Source of the DNA: Micromonospora sediminimaris
GTDB taxonomy: Bacteria; Actinomycetota; Actinomycetes; Mycobacteriales; Micromonosporaceae
Assembly (NCBI GenBank): GCA_900112325.1
Contig: FOLJ01000025.1
Location: forward strand, 1 to 51,640
DNA length: 51,640 nucleotides
Reading direction: 5' to 3'
The position numbers and the translations under genes are program-made. Positions 32,324-40,900 of the stretch are shown piece by piece (position 1 is the first letter of the stretch; each line of letters opens with the position of its first letter). The notes below the pieces were generated by a model. The model made no database searches. It was not told the DNA's origin and saw only the letters and a program-made list of their open reading frames with translations.

Positions 32324-32876
32324 GGTGCGAGCAAGGCACCTTGGCGACGCTTGGTGACCCGCCGGCCCCGACGCCCGGCAGCGCCGCTGCCGTTGGGGCC
32401 CGGCGTCACCGGTGCGGTCACGGACTCGTTTGTCCCGATGTCCGCAGCCCACCGCTCGTGGAGGTGCCTGGTGGCCAAGCATCGTGCCCCGGTCGACGAT
32501 CGCTGGAGTCGGGAGGAGGGCGTCGGCGGGGGAGTGCCACGGCCGGCGCCGATCCCGGGGAACGGTCGGGCGGGCGCCTGGTCCGCGCCCCGGCAGGATC
32601 GCAGCCCGAACGCGGCCGGCCGGTTCGGGCGCAACGGCGCGGTGGGCATCGCCTCGGTCCCCGCCACCTCGCGGTTGACCCCTCCCGGCCGCGAGATCCG
32701 GAACCAGGGGCCCCGGCCGGCGCTGCCGCGCCGTCCCATCGTGGTGCCAGCGCTCGCCGGCCGGCATCGACGGGCGGCCGAGGCGGAGCGTTGAGCTGGT
32801 GCCCCGGCTTTCATCTGGTGGGCTCGGGGCGGGTCCGGCGGCGGCACCCGACGCGTCGCCGGTAGCGTCAACTGTC
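32324..32876. other. Gene-free stretch of about 550 nt
   Basis: Frames are open on both strands but the translations are low-complexity Arg/Pro/Ala mixtures without domain-like pattern, so I call no gene. The start holds a GC-rich imperfect stem-loop (about 32361-32405, inner CGGCAGC-GCC-GCTGCCG) that may end the DsbA-like transcript. The rest may contain the DUF1015 promoter or decayed sequence. The next gene start has no Shine-Dalgarno and TAGCGT lies 8 nt before its ATG. Confidence 0.45.
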
Positions 32877-34073
32877 ATGACGGTCGTGCACCCGATCACC
32901 CGCGCCTGGATCACCACTGGTGGTACCGGTGCCCAGAACTACGACGAGTTCGCCGACGACGCGGAGATCACCGCGATCATCGAGGCGAATCCGCACAGCG
33001 CCCTCGGCATCGAGATGCCGCACAAGGCCCCGGAGAGCCTCGGCCGGTCGTTCGCCGACGCACTGCCGGACGCGGTGAGCCGGCTCGCGGAGGCGAAGGC
33101 CGACGGCAGCTACACACCGGCAGAACAGGTGGTGGTGCTGTACCGGATCAGCGCGCCGGGCGAGGAGCCGGCCTATGGGCTGTTCGCCATGGTCGACACC
33201 GACCAGATCTCCACCCGGGCCGACGAACCCGGCCTGGTCATCCGCAACGAGGACGTCTTCATCGCGAAGGTGCGCGAACGGGTCGCGTTGGCCGAGGCGT
33301 TGGGGCACCTGCTCTCACCCGTACTGCTGCTGCAGACCGGGCGCGGCGACGAGCTGCATGTGGCGCTCGCGGCGGCCACCGACGCGGCCGGGGTGCCCGC
33401 CGCCACCGACACCGACCAGGCCGGACGTACCCACGCCATTTGGCTGGTCGGCCCCGGCCCGCAGCAGGACGAGCTGACCGCCCTGGCCGGCGGGGGTGAG
33501 TTGGTCGTCGCCGATGGCAACCACCGCAGCCTGGCCGCGCAGACCGGCGGGATGTCCCGGTTCCTGGCGGTCGTCACCACTCCGGCCTCGGTGGCCATTC
33601 AGCCGTACAACCGCCTGGTGAGCGAGCTGACCACCACCCCCGGGGAGCTGCTGGAGCGGCTGGCCGCCGCCGGGGCGCGGATCGCCGAGCTGGATGGCCC
33701 GGCCGAGGTCCCGGCGACCGGCGGCAGCGTCGTGCTCCAGCTTCCCGATCAGGCGTACGCGGTGACGCTGCCGCACACCGGCGCGGGTCGCCTGGAGAAT
33801 CTCGACCACGCCCTGGTCGAGCGGCTGCTGTTGCGCGACGCCCTCGGCCTGGATCCGGGTGACAAGCGGATCACCTACGTGGGCGGTGACTACCCGTCCA
33901 CCTGGCTCACCGGCGAGGTCCGGGCCGGTCGGGCCGAGTTGGCCGTCCTCATCGCGCCGGTGACCGTCGACGATTTCGTCGCGGTGAACCTGGCCCGGGA
34001 GAAGATGCCCCGCAAGAGCACCTGGTTCACCCCGAAGGCACGCGGCGGCCTGGTGGTCGCCGAACTGCCCTGA
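32877..34073 (+). CDS. DUF1015 family protein (SerK-related)
   Basis: 398 aa. Family marks are the ADGNHRSLAAQ segment (DGHHR-like motif of DUF1015), VTTPASVAIQPYNRLV, and the C-terminal REKMPRKSTWFTPKARGGLVVAEL, typical of the family's last strand. DUF1015 includes archaeal free-serine kinases (SerK), but the bacterial members are mostly uncharacterised, so a kinase activity is only a possibility. No membrane segments. ATG at 32877 has no ribosome-binding site and an upstream TAnnnT-like hexamer, so it may be leaderless. A strong hairpin follows its stop. Confidence 0.85.
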   Translation: MTVVHPITRAWITTGGTGAQNYDEFADDAEITAIIEANPHSALGIEMPHKAPESLGRSFADALPDAVSRLAEAKADGSYTPAEQVVVLYRISAPGEEPAYGLFAMVDTDQISTRADEPGLVIRNEDVFIAKVRERVALAEALGHLLSPVLLLQTGRGDELHVALAAATDAAGVPAATDTDQAGRTHAIWLVGPGPQQDELTALAGGGELVVADGNHRSLAAQTGGMSRFLAVVTTPASVAIQPYNRLVSELTTTPGELLERLAAAGARIAELDGPAEVPATGGSVVLQLPDQAYAVTLPHTGAGRLENLDHALVERLLLRDALGLDPGDKRITYVGGDYPSTWLTGEVRAGRAELAVLIAPVTVDDFVAVNLAREKMPRKSTWFTPKARGGLVVAELP

Positions 34074-34079
34074 TCCGTT

Positions 34080-34125
34080 GCCCGTCCCACCGGGCGCCGC
34101 CCCGGCGGTGCCCGGTGGGACGGGC
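34080..34125 (+). terminator. Strong hairpin terminator after the DUF1015 gene
   Basis: GCCCGTCCCACCGGGC (34080-34095) pairs perfectly with 34110-34125 (16 bp), and the 14-nt loop can itself pair (GCCG/CGGC). It lies 7 nt after the stop and 18 nt before the rpiB start, so little read-through is expected and rpiB probably starts very close to its promoter. Confidence 0.75.
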
Positions 34126-34142
34126 CTGACAGACTGCGCGTT

Positions 34143-34610
34143 ATGCGCGTCTACCTGGGATCCGATCACGCCGGTTTCGAGTTGAAGGTGCACCTGGCCA
34201 ACCACCTCGCCAAGCAGGGGTACGAGGTGGTCGACATCGGTCCGCACGCCTACGACCCGGAGGACGACTACCCGGCCTTCTGCCTGCACGCCGGCACCCG
34301 CGTGGTGGCCGACCCGGGCAGCCTGGGTGTGGTCATCGGTGGCTCCGGCAACGGCGAGCAGATCGCCTCGAACAAGGTGGCGGGGGTGCGGGCGGCGCTG
34401 GCGTGGAACGTCGAGACCGCCCAACTGGGCCGACAGCACAACGATGCAAACGTGGTCGCCGTCGGCGCCCGTCAGCACACTCTCGACGAGGCCACCGCCA
34501 TCGTCGAGGCGTTCCTGACCACCTCGTTCTCGGGCAGTGACCGGCACGCTCGTCGGATCGCCCAGGTCGCCGAGTACGAGCGCACCCGGCAGCTGCCCGA
34601 CCTGCCCTGA
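34143..34610 (+). CDS. rpiB: Ribose-5-phosphate isomerase B
   Basis: 155 aa. It interconverts ribose-5-phosphate and ribulose-5-phosphate in the pentose phosphate pathway. The N-terminus YLGSDHAGFELKVHLANHL and the loop IGGSGNGEQIASNKVAGVRAAL identify RpiB; GGSGNGE (Glu replacing the Cys of E. coli-type GTGIG enzymes) marks the mycobacterial/actinobacterial subtype in which Glu is the catalytic base. The start ATG is 18 nt after the preceding hairpin with no Shine-Dalgarno, so translation is probably leaderless. Confidence 0.95.
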   Translation: MRVYLGSDHAGFELKVHLANHLAKQGYEVVDIGPHAYDPEDDYPAFCLHAGTRVVADPGSLGVVIGGSGNGEQIASNKVAGVRAALAWNVETAQLGRQHNDANVVAVGARQHTLDEATAIVEAFLTTSFSGSDRHARRIAQVAEYERTRQLPDLP

Positions 34611-34633
34611 TCCGCGACTCTGGGACGATCACG

Positions 34634-34674
34634 CCTGATCCGGGGTGGGGCAGACCACTCGACCCCGGATCAGG
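34634..34674. terminator. Terminator between rpiB and a convergent small gene
   Basis: CCTGATCCGGGGT (34634-34646) pairs perfectly with ACCCCGGATCAGG (34662-34674) around a 15-nt loop. It lies 24 nt after the rpiB stop and 6 nt from the stop of the minus-strand gene at 34680. Confidence 0.8.
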
Positions 34675-34679
34675 ACGGG

Positions 34680-35009
34680 TCAGCGGCGGGGCAGTTCGTC
34701 GCGAGGGGTCCAGTTACGGCGGACGATGACGACCCGCTCCGCCGCCGCGGCGAGATCCTCGTCGGTGGGTCGGGCGGCGTCCCGCGCCCGCATCGCGGCG
34801 GTCACACTGACCTGCGACGACCCGGACCCGACCAGCCCGCGTAGCCCCCGTTCGCCTTCTTCGGGGGCACCGTTGCGTCGCCCGCGCGGGGCCTCACCGC
34901 CGTCGTGCACCCCGGCCGTGGTGGCCGCCGCCGCACCACCGTCGATCCCGCCTCCCGGGGCGCCGTGGTGCCGATGCCGTCGTCGTCGCCGTTCCCCGCC
35001 ATCCGCCAC
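34680..35009 (-). CDS. Small hypothetical protein with conserved C-terminus
   Basis: 109 aa. The N-terminal ~60 residues are Arg/His/Gly-rich and probably disordered. The C-terminal ~45 residues, SSQVSVTAAMRARDAARPTDEDLAAAAERVVIVRRNW, look like a real, conserved actinobacterial segment: a helix rich in Ala/Arg then a VVIVRRNWTPRDELPRR tail. Function unknown; a basic disordered head suggests nucleic-acid or ribosome contact. GTG at 35009 is the longest start; an internal start is possible. It is 52 nt downstream of the Eis-like gene and may be co-transcribed with it. Confidence 0.6.
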   Translation of the reverse strand: MADGGERRRRRHRHHGAPGGGIDGGAAAATTAGVHDGGEAPRGRRNGAPEEGERGLRGLVGSGSSQVSVTAAMRARDAARPTDEDLAAAAERVVIVRRNWTPRDELPRR

Positions 35010-35061
35010 CCCCCGACCGTACCCCCACCGCCGTCACCCGACCGCCTCGCTGATCAGGCCG

Positions 35062-36294
35062 TCAGAAGATCTCCATGGCGGAGGGGGCTCGGTGCCAGGT
35101 GAAGGCGGGGCCGGTGGCGGTGAGCGCGCCGGGGCGTAGCTCGCGCAGCCGGCCGGTCTCCGCCAGTGCGGCCGGGGTCACGCCGCCGAGGAACAGCTCG
35201 CCGAGGCAGCGTACGTCGCAGGCCAGGTCGGCCGGCCCGCTCGCCGGTGTGCAGGTGGCCTCGGTCGGACCGCCCCGCAGCCGCCACCGGCCGGTGTTCT
35301 CCGGCAGCAGGTGGTCGGTCACCTCGATGACCACGTCGATGTCGGTGGCGTAGCGCCGGGCGGCGAGCGCGGCCGGCACGTCCACCACCCGTACCCACAG
35401 CGCGTCGACCAGCCGGCAGTTGAGCCGGCGCGGTTCGTCGAGCAGCCGCAGCAGCGGCTCGTCCACCGCCGCCCGCATCCACGCCAGCCGTCGGGTCAGG
35501 TCGAGTGAGAGCAGCATCCGCCAGATCGCCAGATACCCCGCCGGGGTGCTCGCCACCACCTCGTCGACCGTGGTGAGACTGTTCGGGCCGCCGTCGTCCC
35601 ACTCGGCCTTGGTGCGGAACAGCCCGTAGCCGTCGACACCGTCCGGTCCCTCGTGCAGCACCACCCGCCGCTCGGTGGCGCCACCACGGTGCGCCTGCGG
35701 GTCGACGAGCACGTACCGCCACCACCTGTCGTCGCGCGCCGACCAGCCGGGGCGATCGGCGCGTACGCGCTCGTACACCCGGGCCAGGTCGGCCTGTCGG
35801 TCGGTCGGGCGGTCCAGGCGCAGCCGGCCCTCGCCCGGCGTCGGTGCCGGTAGCCGCAGTTCGGTGGTCTCGCCGGAGACGTGGTACCGCTGGGAGGCCA
35901 GGCCGTAGCCGAAGCGCGGATAGATCCGGCCCTCGCTGGCCCAGAGCACCGCGACCGGCTCCCGGCGACTGTCGTAGATCTGACGCAGTTGGTGGTGCAT
36001 CATCGCGGTGAGCAGGCCCCGCCGACGGTGGGTGGGCGCGACCCCGACCATGCTGACGTGTGCGGCGGCCAGGTCACCACCGGGCACGCCGAGCGTCCGG
36101 GTGAACGCGATGGCGGTGGCGACCAGGTCGGACCCGTCGCGGATCTGCAGGGCGCGTTCCGGTTCGAAGATCGGACGTTCGACTTCCTGGGCTTCGGTAT
36201 CGAGCGTCTGATGGAACAGGGAACCGAGGAACCCGTTCATCTCGTCGAAGTCGTCGGCGGTGGCGGTCTCGATCGCCAGGGCGGAGGTGGTCAC
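35062..36294 (-). CDS. Eis-like GNAT N-acetyltransferase
   Basis: 410 aa, the Eis type with two GNAT domains and a sterol-carrier-like C-terminal domain. The acetyl-CoA loop is visible as MVGVAPTHRRRGLLTAMM (V-x-P-x-x-R-R-x-G pattern, about residue 82), followed by GRIYPRFGYGLASQRY. The C-terminus ends SAMEIF, with the terminal Phe carboxylate that is part of the active site in Eis. Characterised Eis proteins acetylate aminoglycosides at several amines or protein lysines; the natural substrate here is unknown. GTG at 36294 sits 112 nt from the divergent membrane-protein gene. Confidence 0.9.
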   Translation of the reverse strand: MTTSALAIETATADDFDEMNGFLGSLFHQTLDTEAQEVERPIFEPERALQIRDGSDLVATAIAFTRTLGVPGGDLAAAHVSMVGVAPTHRRRGLLTAMMHHQLRQIYDSRREPVAVLWASEGRIYPRFGYGLASQRYHVSGETTELRLPAPTPGEGRLRLDRPTDRQADLARVYERVRADRPGWSARDDRWWRYVLVDPQAHRGGATERRVVLHEGPDGVDGYGLFRTKAEWDDGGPNSLTTVDEVVASTPAGYLAIWRMLLSLDLTRRLAWMRAAVDEPLLRLLDEPRRLNCRLVDALWVRVVDVPAALAARRYATDIDVVIEVTDHLLPENTGRWRLRGGPTEATCTPASGPADLACDVRCLGELFLGGVTPAALAETGRLRELRPGALTATGPAFTWHRAPSAMEIF

Positions 36295-36406
36295 CGCTCG
36301 TGTCTAGCCGATCGGTGTGGGTGGGGCGACCGATTTGCGGGCTGGCTACCCTCGAAGTCTCCAGCAGCGTCCGGGGGCGCCGCCGGTGAAAGGGGGAGGG
36401 AACGAC

Positions 36407-36946
36407 ATGGCCGAGCAGACGCAGCCGTGGGCGGAGCGGACCGTCGAGGTGCCGCCGCAGCCCGATGGCGGGGTGCCGCCGCAGCGCGACCCGTACCGTC
36501 GGGGTGTGGCCCAGGTCGGTGCCCGGGCGCCGCGTACCGAGCCGTTCCCGACGGTGGAGCACGAGCAGACCGGCACCGGCTGGCCCGGCGAACCGGTGCC
36601 GCGTCAGCCGTTGAGTTGGCACGTGGCCCGGCTGAAGCGCGGCGGCGAGTGGAGCTTCGCGGGAGCGCTGTTCGCCTTCGTCTGCTGGGGGATCTGGGCG
36701 ATCTCCGGCGGCGGCGACCTCGTCGGACCGGTGGTGATCTTCGTGCTGAGCCTGCTGGTCGCGGCCGGGTTGTTCACTCTGGCCCGGCTGCTCGGCCGAG
36801 TGGTGCTGGAACGGCAGTTGGGCCGGGTCCGGCGCACCGCCCGGGGAGCGCACCTGGTGACGGCGGTGTTCCTGACCGGCCTCGGTGTCGCGTTCCTGCA
36901 ACAGACGCAGTGGATCATGGACGCCTGGACCTGGCTGACGACCTGA
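36407..36946 (+). CDS. Hypothetical membrane protein
   Basis: 179 aa. A hydrophilic N-terminal ~80 residues (Pro, Gln, Glu, Arg) precede three hydrophobic helices: FAGALFAFVCWGIWAIS, VVIFVLSLLVAAGLFTLARLL and VTAVFLTGLGVAFL, with a basic loop (ERQLGRVRRTARGAH). No family recognised. ATG at 36407 follows GGGAGGG at 6-nt spacing; TACCCT at 36347-36352 is a possible -10. A hairpin terminator follows, so it is monocistronic. Confidence 0.75.
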   Translation: MAEQTQPWAERTVEVPPQPDGGVPPQRDPYRRGVAQVGARAPRTEPFPTVEHEQTGTGWPGEPVPRQPLSWHVARLKRGGEWSFAGALFAFVCWGIWAISGGGDLVGPVVIFVLSLLVAAGLFTLARLLGRVVLERQLGRVRRTARGAHLVTAVFLTGLGVAFLQQTQWIMDAWTWLTT

Positions 36947-36955
36947 GTGGCCGTC

Positions 36956-36991
36956 ACCGGGCGGGCCGGCTCGGCGGCCGACCCGCCCGGT
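36956..36991 (+). terminator. Hairpin terminator after the membrane protein gene
   Basis: ACCGGGCGGG (36956-36965) pairs perfectly with CCCGCCCGGT (36982-36991), 10 nt after the stop. It separates ordinary genes from the NACHT/DUF2610 locus. Confidence 0.7.
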
Positions 36992-37102
36992 TCGTGGTCG
37001 CGTCGCACCGCGACCGAGGTCGTCACTCCACCAGGACGGCCGCCTGCTTACCCCGCCCGACGCGATTCATCCCCGCCCGCCAGGCGGTGCGGGCGACACG
37101 CC

Positions 37103-37414
37103 CTAGGAATCCTCGGGCCGGTTGTCTGCCGCGGCCGGGTGGCCGTCGTCTCCGTCCGGCGTCGCCTCGTTGCTCGCCGCCTGCTCCATCGCGTACGCGC
37201 ACAGTTCCTCGAAGGAGACGTTGTTCTCGAGCGCGATCGCGAACAGCTTCTCGAACGAGTCCATCACCTCCACCGGGACCGAGCCGCCGCGCACCCGGTG
37301 CAACCAGGCGGACTGCTGTTCCAGCGGGTGGGTGCCGACCGCCGGTTCACCGACGTACAGGGGAAACGGCACGCGCGCCGTGCCGAACCGGCACGGGATC
37401 ATGAAGTACCTCAC
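37103..37414 (-). CDS. DUF2610 family protein in the NACHT locus
   Basis: 103 aa. Residues 1-80 match my recollection of DUF2610: an N-terminal strand set (RYFMIPCRFGTARVPFPLYVG), EPAVGTHPLEQQSAWLHRVRGGSVPVEVMDSF, and KLFAIALENNVSFEELCAYAM. The rest is an acidic disordered tail (NEATPDGDDGHPAAADNRPEDS). The function of the family is unknown to me. GTG at 37414 overlaps the stop of the upstream membrane-protein gene (GTGA), so the two are translationally coupled and probably act together, divergent from the giant NACHT gene. It lacks the NIAN motif carried by the other two proteins. Confidence 0.82.
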   Translation of the reverse strand: MRYFMIPCRFGTARVPFPLYVGEPAVGTHPLEQQSAWLHRVRGGSVPVEVMDSFEKLFAIALENNVSFEELCAYAMEQAASNEATPDGDDGHPAAADNRPEDS

Positions 37415-37803
37415 CGGACCGTCCCTCCATCGGCACGGATGTCCACCGCACCGATGCTGCCGGTATTGGCGATGTTGATGCCGCCGAGATTGTGTTGTTC
37501 GACCGCGCCGGTGCGCGGCGCCGGCTCGTGGCGCGGATGATCGTCGCCGTCGTTCACCTCGGCCGCGGGCGGTGTACCCCGCTCGGTGGACAGAGACGCA
37601 GCATCTGCCCGGGTCTGCCGTCGGGTACGGCTGGCGGCGACCACGGCGCTGACCACGGTGACCAGGAAAGCGCCCAGCCCGGCCCACCAGCTCGCGCGTT
37701 CGAGACCCTCGCTGGCCAGGAAGATCACGCCGATGACCAGCAACATGGCGCCGGCCAGCGCGTAGACCACGACCCAGCTGACGGCCCGCCAGTTACCCCA
37801 CAT
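37411..37803 (-). CDS. Two-helix membrane protein with C-terminal NIAN motif; candidate effector
   Basis: 130 aa. TM1 (about 9-31, VVVYALAGAMLLVIGVIFLA) and TM2 (about 38-58, ASWWAGLGAFLVTVVSAVVA) form a hairpin. RTRRQTR after TM2 places both ends in the cytoplasm by the positive-inside rule. A hydrophilic linker (60-100) leads to a C-terminal motif, Q103-H-N-L-G-G-I-N-I-A-N-T-G-S-I-G-A-V-D-I-R123, that is repeated almost exactly at residues 32-51 of the divergent NACHT protein. I infer a membrane effector recruited through this motif. ATG at 37803 has GGAG close by; GTG at 37824 with GGGA is an alternative. Coupled to the DUF2610 gene (GTGA). Confidence 0.8.
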   Translation of the reverse strand: MWGNWRAVSWVVVYALAGAMLLVIGVIFLASEGLERASWWAGLGAFLVTVVSAVVAASRTRRQTRADAASLSTERGTPPAAEVNDGDDHPRHEPAPRTGAVEQHNLGGINIANTGSIGAVDIRADGGTVR

Positions 37804-37930
37804 GTCTCCATCGTGGCCCTTCACTTCCCGTGCCCCGTGGGCCGTTCGGTCAGTAATGGCCGCGCCACGTATGGTTGTGCGTCTTACCTGCGCCGGGTTT
37901 TCTGGTTCGGTGACACCGCCGCAGGATGAC

Positions 37931-40900
37931 GTGCCATCCGTCAGTCGACCGCCACAGTCACCCGCTGATGCGCTTGCCGGGTTGCTCCGTGACCTGCCCG
38001 GCGGTGCGACCGGCGCCGCCGGGCAGGCCAACACGGGCGGTACGAACATCGCCAACAGCGGCGTCATCGAACGCCTCACGGTGGCGTTGTCGGCCGCACA
38101 TCCACAACCATCGACCACCGCCTTCGTCAGCTACCCGGAGAGCGACCGGGACTGGGTGGAACAGTCGCTGCTGGCGGCCCTCGATCCGCTGCCCATGCAG
38201 CTCTTCTACTCCGGTGGCCAGCTGCACCAACCCGACGACTGGGAAATGGTGTACGCCGTCATGGACAAGGCGTCACTGCTCATCGTGGTGGGTCGGGACA
38301 GCTCGGTGGTGCGTGATCGGCGGGTCCGTGACCAGGTGGCCTATTGGCTCGACAACCATCCGGACCGCAGTGGTGTGGTGCTGGTCGGCCAGCCGGACAG
38401 CCGGCCCGAGGCGATCGATCGACGGCTCGCCGGCCTGCCCATGGTCGCGGTACCGGGCGGCGACGTGGCTGCGGTGGCCCGGGCCGCCGCGAACGACCGG
38501 CTGGTCCGGGTCATCCGCTTGACGCCGCGCGCCGAACCGGTCGCGACCCGGGACCGGGCGGCCGACGAGGACGCGCTCGCCCCGGTACGCGAGGCGTACC
38601 TGCGCTGGGTGTACCGGACGCACAGCGGTATCGACAGCGTGATCGCCGGGGTGTCGGTGACGATGCCGCTGGCCGAGTGCCCGCCACCGGGGCCGCTGGT
38701 TCGCGACGGTTCGACCGGCCGAGCGCGGACCACCGAACTCGATCATCTGCGTAGCCGGGCCCGTCAGGCGGCCGGGGGCGGCACAGTGCCGGCCAGCGAG
38801 GCCGAGTTTGCGGTGCTCGCCGATCGGCCGCTGCCGACGTACCTGTCTCCGGCACGATCGATCGACCGGCTCGACCTTTCCGGGTTGCCGAACCTGTCCC
38901 CCGGCCGACTGGCCGGCACCGTCTGGCGGGCGATCGTGCTCGGCGAGCCCGGCAGCGGAAAGAGCAGCATGGTGCGCCGGCTCGCACACGACACCGCCGC
39001 GCGGCAACTCGCCGACGACGGGGAGCATGATGAGGTGCGGCGGCTGCCGGTGCTCTGTCGGGCCGCCGATCTCGCTGTCGGGCTGGCCGGCACCGAGGAG
39101 TCGGCGGAAGGGCTGGCCGCCCTCGCCATCCAGCTCGGGTGGGCCGGTGCAGCCCCCACCGACCCGGCCAGCGGCGACCCGTTGCCGCCCGACGAACTGG
39201 CCAGGCTCGCCCGGGTGGCGCTGCGTAGCCGGCGGCTGGTGCTGATTGTCGACGGTCTCGACGAGGTGCCCTCGCTGACCGATCGCCGCTCCGTCGCCGC
39301 CGCACTGGATGTCTTCGCCGCCTCCGGCGGTGTCCGGCTGGACCATCCCGCGCGGGCCCGCGGAAACCAGACGATCATCACCAGCCGGATCGCGGGCTAC
39401 TACGGGGCGGCGCTCAGCGACCGGTTCGAGCAGTTGCTGATCGGGCCACTCGACGGCGACGGGGTCGCAGCGGTAATCGATTACTGGCTCGGCGGTTACT
39501 TCGCCACCGTTCACGTCCCCGAGGCAAACCAGGCACAACGTCGTACCGAGATCGATCAGGTGATCACCGGTGGTGGCTCCGCCGTGTGGCAGCTCGCCGC
39601 CAACCCGTACCTGCTGGTGTCGCTGATCTCGGTGGTCCTCTCCGGACTCTCCGGTCGTCCCGGTAGCCGCGGTGACCGGTGGCTCCGGGCGGACCTCTAC
39701 ACCGCGATGGTCGAGCACGCGGTGCGACGAGGGGGGCTGCGTTTCCCCGACGCGTCGGTCGACACCCTGATCCGGCTTCAGGCCGCGGTCGCGTACCAGA
39801 TACACGACGTGTCACGAAGCGGGCTCGTCGAACGCACCACGCTCACCACCCTGTGTCACCGGGCGCTGGACCTGCTCGGCGAGCCGGTGCCGCCAGTCGT
39901 CGCCGAGCAGGCGGAACTGGTGATCGCCAGCATCGACCTGCTCACCGATCGTGGGCAGGGTTTGTACGGGTTCCGGCACCTGACGGTGCAGGAGTACTTC
40001 GCGGGCCGGTGGCTCATCGACGCCGGCACCGTGGACGCGATCGTCACCGGGATCAGCGACCGGCTCGGCGACCCACGTTGGCTGGAGGCGGTCCGGCTCG
40101 CCCTCGGTCAGCTCAGTCGGGTCTCGGAGAACGTCTTCTCGTCGGTACTCGACGAGTTGCTCACCGGGCCCACCAGACGACTGGCCGCCGAGATGCTCAG
40201 CCACAGCCTGGCCGACATCGCCGGGCTGCGCCGGCAACACCTGCGTGCCCTGGTCCGGGTGGCGGTGGAGACCGAGGCCGAGCTGACCGGCGCCGTCGTC
40301 ACGCTGTACCCGGACGGCGCCCGGATGCTGGAGCCGCTGCTGCGCTGGGGCGTCAGCGTGCAGGGCGACACCGCACCTCGACTGATCTGCGAAGCGCTCT
40401 GCGAGCACCTGCGCGATCCGTTCCCGGCGAGCATGGTCGCCGCTGCCCGGCTGATCGACGCACTACGCCTCGACGACCGATCGGTCGTGCAGGCGCTGCT
40501 GGAGGCCCAGCACCGGGACGGCGCGGACCACGGCTGGCAGGCCACCCGCGCGCTGCTCTCCGTGCTGCACCGACGGATGGCCGCGACCGGTGGCGGTGAC
40601 CCCGAGGAGGTCAGGTCCAGGCTGGACGCCGAGCAGCAGGCGCTGCTGGCGGCGATGGCGAGTGCCGTACCGCCGACCGTCGGCGCGGGCAGCGGCCGAC
40701 GTCGTGCCGGCATCCGCGGCACCACCACGATTGGCGTACGCAACCAGATGCGCATCGCCCTGACGACCGAAGCGGCGCTGCGTGACCGGGTCCGCGGCGA
40801 CCTCGGGTGGCTCCGGGTGATCCTCTGCCTCTACGGTGGCATCCCCTTCCTCGACATGATCCACTGGCTGCGGCGGCGGGACGAGGCCATGTCGGTGTTC

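Noticed and set aside
32351..32794. 147-codon frame between the DsbA-like and DUF1015 genes
   Set aside because: Low-complexity Arg/Pro/Ala product, no ribosome-binding site, and equally open frames on the other strand.
37802..37930. Upstream ATG start for the NACHT protein
   Set aside because: It would overlap the first codon and promoter of the divergent membrane-protein gene and adds residues with no family character. GTG 37931 or 37910 are better supported.
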